64,000 nt of DNA. Origin: Thermaerobacillus caldiproteolyticus. Its GTDB lineage: Bacteria; Bacillota; Bacilli; Bacillales; Anoxybacillaceae. Under the pieces are notes generated by a model, which was not told the origin of the DNA, ran no database searches, and saw nothing but the letters and a program-made list of their open reading frames with translations. The stretch covers positions 186,001 to 250,000 of the forward strand of contig NZ_JACDUT010000002.1 in NCBI RefSeq assembly GCF_013761245.1, in the 5' to 3' direction. Every line of letters begins with the position of its first letter. Positions within the stretch are counted from its first letter, which is position 1. Position numbers and translations under genes: made by a program. Of this stretch, positions 48,222-55,988 are shown piece after piece.

Positions 48222-49757
48222 TTACTTTTGTTGAAAACGTAATTCAATCGGGTGCTTCAATACTTTTTCTAAATGCTTTTTATTTTTTTCCGCTTGGTAT
48301 TCTTCGGCACGAAAATCGCCGCAACAAATCACCTCAATGAGAATGCTGCCGTTTTGTTTCGAAAGCTGAACCGTTTGAACAATGTTTCGCTTCGTTTCAT
48401 TTAGGCTATAGACAAATTTTAAGAGCGCTCCGAGAAAGCGGATCGTTCTTTGTTCTTCCTTTGTGAACCAATGCTGAAATGGTTCGATATATTGTTTAAA
48501 TACAGTTCTATTTTTATAGGAAGCCATTAATGCTAGCTTAACGCGATCTTTATGCATCAATCCGTCAATCGTACGGTTCGCAAGTATATAAAACGTATGT
48601 TGGCTACTCGACTCTTCATCAATGTATTGTCCTAAATAAAAAACATGGGCAGCCCATTTGACATCACGCACATCATCATCCGTTAACGGATATAAGTCAA
48701 GACGGCGAATTTGTTCAATGAATTCCGTAAGCAACCGATTGACATAGTGAACGTGATGAACGTCGATGTCATAGTCTTGGGCAAGTTCAAAAAAACTCTC
48801 TTGGAGAACGCTCGGAAAAATCGGTGTACCAAACGGTTGCATCCCTTCTTCATAAAATATGCCATCACGCAATCCTTTGCGACTTAGTACAAAAACGGGC
48901 GCATCCACCACTTCATACAACACACGAAACACTTCAAGTGCCGGAATGATCGTATCAGCGCGATCTTTCGATAGTCCCTCGAGCTTTTGAATGTCTTCGA
49001 ACGCCAACGACGTTAACAATCTTTCGACCTCCATTAAATCTTTTTGATTCATCTCATATTGATGGACGCCAGCCAGCGGATAATTTTTCATAAATTGATG
49101 AACTTGCACAACGTTTCTCGCGCTTCCCCCCATTGCGATGATGGGCACACGTTTACGAGAAATCCACGGTAATAATTGAAATTGCTCCGTCAAATAGGAA
49201 GATAGACGTTGCAATTCTTCTTGTGTCGGAACGTTTCCTGAGACGAATGCTTGCTTGAGTGACAATGCACCAAATGGAAAGCTTTCATAGTGAACAAGCT
49301 GACGATTTTTGTAATACGTGATTTCCGTGCTTCCTCCGCCGATGTCAATCGTCACCGCCTCAGGAATCGGTGTTGAATTCACAACCGCAAGAAATCCGTA
49401 ATATGCCTCTTCCTCTCCCGTTAACACACGAACGCGAAAATCGGTATTTTCTTCGACTAATCTGATAATTTCATTCTGATTTTTCGCTTGGCGAATCGTT
49501 GCGGTTGCCACGCATTTGACTCGCTTTAATTGATGATATCGTGTAATCTCTTGGAAGCTTCGCAACGTATCAAGAAGAATCACAATCCCTTCGTCTGTCA
49601 ATATATGATTATAATTTAAATAATTGCGAAGTCGTGCAACCGCTTTCACATTTTCAATCTCTCGCAACCGTCCGCTTTTACTTCGCTCATAAATGACTAA
49701 CCGAATCGTATTGGAACCGATATCGATAATACCATATTTCTCCTTCACGTCATTCAT
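48222..49757 (-). CDS. ppx: Exopolyphosphatase (Ppx/GppA family)
   Basis: This enzyme removes terminal phosphates from polyphosphate and may also hydrolyse pppGpp. The ASKHA-type ATPase-fold motifs are IIDIGSNTIRLVIYE, TGEEEAYYGFLA and TIDIGGGSTEITYY, followed by a C-terminal HD-like region that includes HAVFYLGQYIDEE-type sequence. Length is 511 residues. GAAGG is 4 bases before the chosen ATG; a GTG three codons later has better spacing. Confidence 0.93.
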   Translation of the reverse strand: MNDVKEKYGIIDIGSNTIRLVIYERSKSGRLREIENVKAVARLRNYLNYNHILTDEGIVILLDTLRSFQEITRYHQLKRVKCVATATIRQAKNQNEIIRLVEENTDFRVRVLTGEEEAYYGFLAVVNSTPIPEAVTIDIGGGSTEITYYKNRQLVHYESFPFGALSLKQAFVSGNVPTQEELQRLSSYLTEQFQLLPWISRKRVPIIAMGGSARNVVQVHQFMKNYPLAGVHQYEMNQKDLMEVERLLTSLAFEDIQKLEGLSKDRADTIIPALEVFRVLYEVVDAPVFVLSRKGLRDGIFYEEGMQPFGTPIFPSVLQESFFELAQDYDIDVHHVHYVNRLLTEFIEQIRRLDLYPLTDDDVRDVKWAAHVFYLGQYIDEESSSQHTFYILANRTIDGLMHKDRVKLALMASYKNRTVFKQYIEPFQHWFTKEEQRTIRFLGALLKFVYSLNETKRNIVQTVQLSKQNGSILIEVICCGDFRAEEYQAEKNKKHLEKVLKHPIELRFQQK

Positions 49758-49872
49758 CCTTCATCTATTATCATTTCTTATTTTTGTATTATATCAATGG
49801 AAAAGGTTGCAAACAAACGTTCATACGGTATAATAAAGATATTAGACAAGCCTAATGAAAAGGAGAGCAAGT

Positions 49873-50307
49873 ATGGAACGCTTGGAACCAACGATAGACA
49901 ACTTGGCGAAGGCGATTTTCACCGTTAACCGCCATGCCAAAACCGCTTTAAATCCTTCTTTTTTATATCTTTTAAAGAAAAAAACGATCGCCAAACTGCT
50001 TAAAGAAGGTAAAGCGAGAAAAGTCGGCTTACATTTTTCGCGAAACCCGAAATATAGCCAACAACAATCCGATGTCCTTGTCGCGATCGGCGATTACTAT
50101 TTTCACATTCCTCCGACAAAAGAAGACTTCGCGAATCTCCCGCACCTTGGCGCATTAAACGACTCGTATCGCAATCCTGTCACAAGAATGCCGCTTTCCC
50201 AAGCAAAAGCATTATTGCAAGCTTATACCGGAATAAAAGAGCTTCCACACCAGCGAAAAAAGACGTATCAGAAACCTGTTTTTAAACGATTAGGCGAGAG
50301 CTACTAA
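49873..50307 (+). CDS. ykyB: YkyB family protein
   Basis: This 144-residue cytoplasmic protein has TIDNLAKAIFTVNRHAKTAL near the N-terminus and the HFSRNPKYSQQQSDVLVAIG segment typical of YkyB. Function is unknown. An ATG six codons earlier exists, but AAAGGAG has 7-base spacing to the ATG at 49873. It lies near cheV, as in B. subtilis. It is divergent from ppx. Confidence 0.87.
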   Translation: MERLEPTIDNLAKAIFTVNRHAKTALNPSFLYLLKKKTIAKLLKEGKARKVGLHFSRNPKYSQQQSDVLVAIGDYYFHIPPTKEDFANLPHLGALNDSYRNPVTRMPLSQAKALLQAYTGIKELPHQRKKTYQKPVFKRLGESY

Positions 50308-50308
50308 G

Positions 50309-50430
50309 AAAAGCGCAAGCGCGTCCCAATTTCCTCCGAAAACTGTCCACGTCCTGTGGGCGAACGGCGAAATGTCGCCATCTTGATCCCTGCGATAGGC
50401 AATGTTCTTCACCCGCAGGACAGTTTGTCA
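50309..50430. repeat. Dispersed palindromic repeat, copy 2, with leading gcgcaagcgc tract
   Basis: The core 50351-50421 has inverted ends (gtcctgtggg / cccgcaggac) and gttcttcacc inside. It aligns with copies at 615-686 (opposite orientation) and 54361-54434. The flanking gaaaagcgcaagcgc also resembles segments seen elsewhere near terminators. Confidence 0.7.
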
Positions 50431-50758
50431 CCTATAGGTGGACTGGTGTGCCTCCGAGCTCTCGAGCATCACGTTTCAAGCAATGCTTTGCACAATTTTG
50501 TATCGATACCGATTCAAGAATTAAACTGGTTGCGAACGGAGCCAGACAGTTCTCTTTTTTAAAATAAAAATTCGACTTTCCTAACCTTTAAAAATGACCA
50601 CTCGAAAACAGCAAACCCTTTCATCTCCACACAATACCATTCCCGTACATATGATTTCTCTTTCTTCTCAGAAATTTGTTCGTGCCGTTCCTGTTTTTAT
50701 AGCACCTGTAAAATCGTCTTTGATAGTTTGACTTAGTGGATATGTCTTAATGAAATAG
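50431..50758. other. Intergenic stretch without recognisable genes
   Basis: The sequence after the repeat contains no ORF with a ribosome site and no strong hairpin. Short frames here are chance extensions of the repeat. Confidence 0.4.
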
Positions 50759-51106
50759 TCACTTTCCCCAAGCGATAATCCCTTTTCTTTTTTTAATGTT
50801 TTTACTGATAATGAGCAATTTAAATTCAAGTATTTTCCATTCAAAGGCAGAAAAAAGACAAATAGACTGAGCGAATCCAGTCTCGAAAGTGCTTATCTGC
50901 AATGTACGAATTCGCTCTTGAATCGTTTCATTCGCAAGTAATGGTAAAAAATGATCTGGAAATTCCAATAGCACTTGTTGCTCAAGAGAAGAATCAAAGG
51001 AGAGATCGGCTTCTCTGTGACTTCCTCCTTGTAGTGAAATTGCGGAACAATGCTCGGTGATATCGTTCTTTATAATCAGCGATTTGGCGTCGATGTTGAT
51101 TTTCAA
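50759..51106 (-). CDS. Hypothetical ORF, possibly decayed
   Basis: This 115-codon frame starts at a TTG without a clear ribosome site. Residues 1-75 look like real protein (SAISLQGGSHREADLSFD, FPDHFLPLLANETIQER), but the last 35 residues are atypical, as if a frameshift had occurred. It is upstream of nothing obvious and 85 bases from the multidomain cyclase gene. I do not recognise it. Confidence 0.3.
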   Translation of the reverse strand: MKINIDAKSLIIKNDITEHCSAISLQGGSHREADLSFDSSLEQQVLLEFPDHFLPLLANETIQERIRTLQISTFETGFAQSICLFSAFEWKILEFKLLIISKNIKKRKGIIAWGK

Positions 51107-51190
51107 ATACTTTTCATATAATTAGGTATATGCAAAATGACAATAGATTGTGAACAACCACTGCCACCTAAAATGCTTCTATGCACACAT

Positions 51191-52798
51191 TTAACTCATC
51201 CTTTTCATCATTTGGCAAATTCTTTCCTCTAATTCCAACAGTTTAAACGGCTTCGTAATATAATCGTCAGCCCCTAATTCAAGCGCGCGGGCAATATCTT
51301 TTTCACTTTGTCGCGATGTTAACATAATCACTTTATAGCGTTCAGCTCCTTTTTGTGCCCGTAACCACTGTAATACTTCAATTCCGTCCATTTTCGGCAG
51401 GACTCCGTCTAAAATAACTAAACAAGGAAGTGTATCCTGATGCCACGTTGATTCAATAAAAGAAACCCCATCTTTAAATGATCGGACATCATATTTTACA
51501 TTGATTTCACACGGTGATTTTTCTAAAATATCGGTAATAATCGTCCTCATAATTGCATCATCATCGACAATGGCAATTTTGATTAATTTTTGATAAGGCT
51601 CCTCTTTCGAAGGTTTAGCGACTTGCACACGGTTTCTTCCCGCTTGTTTAGCCGCATATAACGCATGATCGGCAAGCTGCAGCCAATATTCAAGAGGCCT
51701 ATTTCCCTCGCTGATTTCCACAATACCGGAAGAGAAGGTACACGAAAACGTCTTCTCTCCTTGCTGAAATAGTACGTTGCTAAATTTTGTCCGTATTCGT
51801 TCGATAATCAAACAAGCTGTATCAATGTTCGTTTTCGGGAAAAGAAGAAGAAACTCTTCACCACCAAATCGAACAACCGTATCTCCTGCTCTCGTTTCCT
51901 GACGGAGAAAACGAGCAAACTCTTTTAGCACTGTATCCCCGGCAAGATGTCCGTAATGGTCATTTACCTTTTTAAAATAGTCTAAATCGAGCACAGCCAA
52001 GCAATAAGACTCTTTAAAGCGCGTTATATCGCTTTGTAATTGCTCATACACTTGCTTTAAATATTTCCGGTTATATACATGAGTTAACTCATCTAGCAAT
52101 AACAGTTCATCAATGAGCTTTTTTCGTTCTAATTGACGTTGGATTCTTACAATCAATTCATCCATATCGAACGGTTTGGCAAGAAAATCGTCAGCCCCCA
52201 GCGCATAGCTTTTCAGCCGCGTTTCTTTTTTGTTATCGTCACTAATAATCATGGTCGAAATAAATTGCTGTTTAAGCTTTTCGTTTAACATCTCAAGCAG
52301 CTCAAATCCGTGCTTTTCTTTCGTAGAAAAGTGAATGACAATACAATGAGGACGCATATCGTAAAAGAATGACACGACTTTTTCCGCTTGAGCTACTGCG
52401 ATGACATACCATCCCATCGTTCCGAGTTTTTCTTTCATATGCATTAAAAACGTTGTATCATTACCAACCAACAAAATAACCGGTTGCTCGCCCTGTCCTT
52501 TTCCTTTCAAAACTGATGTAGGAGAAACGAATCCTTCATTTTCATAACATAATTTTACAATTTTAAAAATGTATTGTTTGACTTCTTCCACAGTCCATTG
52601 TTGTTTGTGCTGTTCGTCTAAATCGTTCATTAGTTGACGTGCTTCCATTCCAATTTCATCAAGCCCAATAACGGCAGCTGTTCCAGCAATGGAATGAAGA
52701 AAGCGATATAACTCAGTATAAGAAACTACCCCAACATCCTCCCATTGCTCCAACTTTTTTCGAACATTTTTTAAAAAGTGCCCCTTATACTTATTCAT
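51191..52798 (-). CDS. Hpt-REC-GGDEF-REC diguanylate cyclase
   Basis: The 535-residue signalling protein has an Hpt-like domain (His35 in FLHSIAGTAAVIG), a first receiver (residues about 106-222), a GGDEF domain (about 235-390) with GGEEF at 312-316, and a C-terminal receiver. The inhibitory-site motif RAGD lies exactly five residues before GGEEF, so c-di-GMP feedback is likely. The first receiver has His156 where the phosphorylated Asp should be and lacks the acidic pair, so it is degenerate; the last receiver keeps DDD, ILDGVLP, TS and Lys. GGGGAG with 5-base spacing supports the ATG at 52798. It lies next to cheV. Confidence 0.92.
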   Translation of the reverse strand: MNKYKGHFLKNVRKKLEQWEDVGVVSYTELYRFLHSIAGTAAVIGLDEIGMEARQLMNDLDEQHKQQWTVEEVKQYIFKIVKLCYENEGFVSPTSVLKGKGQGEQPVILLVGNDTTFLMHMKEKLGTMGWYVIAVAQAEKVVSFFYDMRPHCIVIHFSTKEKHGFELLEMLNEKLKQQFISTMIISDDNKKETRLKSYALGADDFLAKPFDMDELIVRIQRQLERKKLIDELLLLDELTHVYNRKYLKQVYEQLQSDITRFKESYCLAVLDLDYFKKVNDHYGHLAGDTVLKEFARFLRQETRAGDTVVRFGGEEFLLLFPKTNIDTACLIIERIRTKFSNVLFQQGEKTFSCTFSSGIVEISEGNRPLEYWLQLADHALYAAKQAGRNRVQVAKPSKEEPYQKLIKIAIVDDDAIMRTIITDILEKSPCEINVKYDVRSFKDGVSFIESTWHQDTLPCLVILDGVLPKMDGIEVLQWLRAQKGAERYKVIMLTSRQSEKDIARALELGADDYITKPFKLLELEERICQMMKRMS

Positions 52799-52867
52799 TC
52801 GCACTCCCCTGCTTTAATATTTTCTATCCGCATAATATAAGGCTGCCCTGTAGTGTTGGGACAGCCC

Positions 52868-53773
52868 CTAAAGAACATGTTTGTCAATGACTTTCACTAA
52901 CTCTCCGATTTCTGGCTTACTTACTTGTGCGGTTGCTCCAACTTGCTCTCCTTTGTGACGAAGGTCATCGGTAATGAGCGAAGAGAAAATAACAACGGGC
53001 AGATGCTTTAGCTTGTCATCTTCGCGAATGCGCTTCGTGAAATGGTGTCCATCCATTTGCGGCATTTCAATATCTGTAATCACAAGCTGCACTTCATGTT
53101 CAATCGGTGTTCCTTCATTGACAATGGATTGCAAGTAATGGAGCGCATCTTCGCCGTTTTCAAAAAACTCAACAAAGGTGTATCCTGCTTCTGTTAACGT
53201 ATCGTGCAGCAGTTTTCTCAACAATGGTGAGTCTTCCGCGACAACGAGCTTTTTATTCGAACGCTCTCGCTTTCCGAGTTTTTTAATTTGCTCAATATTA
53301 ATTCCTGTCTCTGGGTTAATGTCAACAATCATTTTCTCAAAATCAAGCAATAAAATCATATGTTCCTCTAATTTAACGACACCGATAATTTGTCCCTCTA
53401 ACCCTTGATACATTTGTGACGGCTTTTCAATTTGTTTCCACGAAATGCGATGAATCCGCGTCACGTTATGTACATGGAATACGACTTTTTGCTGATTAAA
53501 TTCAGCGACAATAAATTTGTCAACGTGCGGCTGTTCCGATGGTGGAAAATTGAGTGCTTTTGCAACGTCAACGACTGGAAGTACCTCGCCGCGCAATTCA
53601 ATAATCCCTTCGACATAGGCATGAGAATGAGGGACTTTCGTAACAGGGACACGATTAAGAATTTCTCTTACTTTCATAACATTAATCGCGAACTTATTAT
53701 TCCCAATTAAAAATTCAACAATTTCTAGTTCATTTGTACCACTTTCTAATAAAATTTCTCGTTTTTCATTCAT
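52868..53773 (-). CDS. cheV: Chemotaxis coupling protein CheV
   Basis: CheV joins a CheW-like domain (residues about 15-155, with IVEFLIGNNKFAINVMKVRE) to a receiver domain (about 172-300, phosphoacceptor in VITDIEMPQMDG). It links chemoreceptors to CheA and helps adaptation. Length is 301 residues. An AAGGAAGG lies about 14 bases before the ATG. The hairpin after it (GGCTGTCCC...AGGGCAGCC) has only a weak T run, so some read-through into the GGDEF gene is possible. Confidence 0.96.
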   Translation of the reverse strand: MNEKREILLESGTNELEIVEFLIGNNKFAINVMKVREILNRVPVTKVPHSHAYVEGIIELRGEVLPVVDVAKALNFPPSEQPHVDKFIVAEFNQQKVVFHVHNVTRIHRISWKQIEKPSQMYQGLEGQIIGVVKLEEHMILLLDFEKMIVDINPETGINIEQIKKLGKRERSNKKLVVAEDSPLLRKLLHDTLTEAGYTFVEFFENGEDALHYLQSIVNEGTPIEHEVQLVITDIEMPQMDGHHFTKRIREDDKLKHLPVVIFSSLITDDLRHKGEQVGATAQVSKPEIGELVKVIDKHVL

Positions 53774-54483
53774 TTTCTACTACGTCCTTCCTTATCTAAA
53801 ATAGTCTATATTTATTATATTTGGTAATAAGTTAATAAGAAACCTTTTTTCATTATATTTTTCATGAAATTGACTAAAATAATAGTATGGTCATAAACAA
53901 GAGTGTGAGACAGCGGAGAAATTCAGGCACAAACGGAAGCATATCATTCCTGCCACATGAAGAGAAAACGAATTTTTAATAGTGAAGTCATGTGAAAGTC
54001 TAAAACATTAGCAACACTCAATGTGATACGACTTACTCGTTTGGTCGACACTTCCTCTTGTGAAATCATCCATTTTCCAGTAAACAGAAATACGATCAGT
54101 CTGATTTAAGAGTGCACGTTTTTCAAAAAGATACAGGCGAAGATATCCCTGTTTGTCATTGTTTCGATTGGACAAGAAAAGCATAAAAGAAGCCCTCCAA
54201 CAACGGCGGCATCCTCTTCGTGACATTCGTGTGTATGCCAAAGCAAATCACTGCGCTTGTGAGGTAATAATCCACAAGGAAGCTGCTGTCCCGAGAATGT
54301 TTCCTCATTCCCTCGATAATAAAAAAACGCAAGCACTCAATTTCGCCTGAAAACTGCTCACATCCTGCGGACAAACAGTGAATGGCGGCATCCTAGCTCC
54401 GGAATTGCCAAATGTTCTTCGCTCACAGAAGGATTTGATTAGATAAAAAGAAAGCTTTAAACGTTTATATTCCCTCAATATTT
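53774..54483. other. Long intergenic region with a repeat and decayed frames
   Basis: Several overlapping short frames (54008-54374) have no ribosome sites and no recognised family. The only structured element is repeat copy 3 at 54361-54434. The region upstream of cheV (53780-53900) is AT-rich and probably holds its promoter, but I could not fix one. Confidence 0.4.
54361..54434. repeat. Dispersed palindromic repeat, copy 3
   Basis: It reads catcctgcggacaaac...aaatgttcttcgctcacag and matches copies at 615-686 and 50351-50421 in the same register, including the ggcggcatcctagctcc middle. Confidence 0.65.
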
Positions 54484-54521
54484 TTAAAAAATAAGGTTAC
54501 AACATTTTTATTGCAACCTTG
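54484..54521 (-). terminator. Terminator after the DUF1906 gene
   Basis: On the minus strand AAGGTTGCAA...TTGTAACCTT (one mismatch) is followed by ATTTTTT, just past the stop codon. Confidence 0.82.
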
Positions 54522-54522
54522 T

Positions 54523-55173
54523 TTAGTAAAGAAACTCTAATAAACGGCGGTCAGCTAAATTCGTATCAATTGGACACGTTTCTGCATCGCGACCGTATTG
54601 CCATGCCCATACATTCGCTTTGCAATTCGGTGTAGCTGGCTGATATTTTGGCGCTTTTTGTTCTTTCGTCGTTCCAGGTCTCGGTGCCGCACTCCAAATC
54701 ATCGTTTGAACAGCCACTTGATTATTTTGTTGAACAGCCTCGCAATAAGCGTTAGAAAAATCTCCTTTCGTCGGGTCAGCATATAATCCCGGTCGATACC
54801 CCGTTGGATACAAGGTCTCTACCCAGCCGCGAATCCATCCTTCATCAACCGGGAAATAATCTTCAATGTTGGCAAACAGTACTTTGTTCTTAGGAATACC
54901 AAGACGGCGTGCGTGGAAAATAGCATTACGCGCTGCTACTTGGCCATTTGCATATCCAACTGCCTCACGAAAGACATTGTAAATCGGCATTACTTTTATA
55001 CCATAGTTTCGAAGTAATGTGATTTCCTCTTTGTTTAGGCCATCGGACACATTCGGTACATCGGTTAAGTAACGCCCCCAAAATTTTGGATAACCAAATT
55101 CGTTTTTTACACAATAAAATAGCTGCTCCGTGGCCCTTGCCGCAGAATCAACACCCCAAACAGCTCTCGCCAT
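54523..55173 (-). CDS. DUF1906 glycoside-hydrolase-like protein
   Basis: The 216-residue protein is nearly all one DUF1906 domain (Rv2525c-like TIM barrel): AVWGVDSAARATEQLFYCVK at the start, GRYLTDVPN, MPIYNVFREAVGYANGQVAA, then FANIEDYFPVDEGWIRGW with the acidic residues typical of the fold, and ending WAWQYGRDAETCPID. The fold suggests binding or cleavage of a wall polysaccharide, but activity is not proven. No signal peptide is present, so it may be released by lysis or enclosed in the spore. AAGGAGGAAG precedes the ATG. Confidence 0.85.
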   Translation of the reverse strand: MARAVWGVDSAARATEQLFYCVKNEFGYPKFWGRYLTDVPNVSDGLNKEEITLLRNYGIKVMPIYNVFREAVGYANGQVAARNAIFHARRLGIPKNKVLFANIEDYFPVDEGWIRGWVETLYPTGYRPGLYADPTKGDFSNAYCEAVQQNNQVAVQTMIWSAAPRPGTTKEQKAPKYQPATPNCKANVWAWQYGRDAETCPIDTNLADRRLLEFLY

Positions 55174-55282
55174 CTTCTTCCTCCTTTTTAGCTCCCGTTC
55201 TTTTTCATGTATATGACGTTATAAGCCTGTTTCATACAATAGTTCTAACCGTTGGAAACACGAACTAGAAAAAAAAGATTAT

Positions 55283-55323
55283 AATAGGAAATATAGGCTA
55301 TTAAATAGGAAATATAGACTATT
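55283..55323. promoter_or_regulatory. Tandem operators upstream of the TetR gene
   Basis: Two 20-bp units, AATAGGAAATATAGGCTATT and AATAGGAAATATAGACTATT, differ at one base and are offset by 21 bp, two helical turns. Each has inverted ends (AATAG / CTATT). The first overlaps a TATAAT at 55280-55285. They end 17 bases before the TetR start codon. Confidence 0.75.
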
Positions 55324-55340
55324 CTCGTTGGAGGGTTTCG

Positions 55341-55913
55341 ATGAATAGACAAAAACAGAAAGAAAAAATAAAAGCATTATTGCAACAAAAGGCGATTGAT
55401 TTATTTCGGACACAAGGATACGAAAAAACGACGGTACTGCAAATTACAGAAAGTGCTGGAGTGGCCAAAGGAACATTTTTTAATTATTTTCGCACAAAAG
55501 AAGACATTTTGTCTTCTATCAACAGACAGCATATGAGAACAATTGAAGGAGAGTTTCGTAAATGTATGAACCATCGCAGTTCATTTGAACAGCTACATAC
55601 ATTTCTTACAAAGCTAGCAGAAATTAACGAACAACTTGGAAAAGAGCTTATTAAATCCGTCTGTTTTTTTTCAAAGCAAGAAGAACAAGCAACGATTCAA
55701 TTATTAGTGGATATGATTGTTCCCCTTTTTGAAAAGGGAAAAGCGGCAGGAGAATTACGCAACGATGTGCCCACTATCAAACTCGCTTTAACATTTATTC
55801 AATTATATGTAGGAGTGCTGCATTACTGGTGTTCTCAGCCTTCTTCTCCTCCTCTCATTCAACTCATGAATGATGCTTTTCTAATTTTTTTTACTGGGAT
55901 TAAAAAAAACTAG
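55341..55913 (+). CDS. TetR-family transcriptional regulator
   Basis: The 190-residue protein has an N-terminal helix-turn-helix (TTVLQITESAGVAKGTFFNY, residues about 29-48) in the usual TetR context FRTQGYEKTT and FRTKEDIL, and a variable helical ligand domain. The ligand is unknown. Tandem operators directly upstream indicate autoregulation. Candidate targets are the divergent DUF1906 gene, the convergent propeller gene and the MFS exporter downstream, but the operator motif is not seen in front of the latter two. GGAGGG precedes the ATG. Confidence 0.9.
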   Translation: MNRQKQKEKIKALLQQKAIDLFRTQGYEKTTVLQITESAGVAKGTFFNYFRTKEDILSSINRQHMRTIEGEFRKCMNHRSSFEQLHTFLTKLAEINEQLGKELIKSVCFFSKQEEQATIQLLVDMIVPLFEKGKAAGELRNDVPTIKLALTFIQLYVGVLHYWCSQPSSPPLIQLMNDAFLIFFTGIKKN

Positions 55914-55944
55914 CGAAAGGAGATTCCACCGCTGAAAAACGATC

Positions 55945-55988
55945 GAAAAAACACGCTGGCTTCTCTTTTGCCAAGCGTGTTTTTCTCT
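55945..55988. terminator. Terminator between the TetR and propeller genes
   Basis: AAAAACACGCTGGC...GCCAAGCGTGTTTTT (one mismatch) with T tracts on both strands lies between convergent genes. Confidence 0.85.

Noticed and set aside
50356-50562. ORF in the region after ykyB
   Set aside because: It lies mostly within the dispersed palindromic repeat; the apparent protein is translated repeat.
53900-54374. Transposase or insertion sequence between cheV and the DUF1906 gene
   Set aside because: No transposase motif, terminal inverted repeats or target duplications could be found; only short overlapping frames and one palindromic repeat copy.
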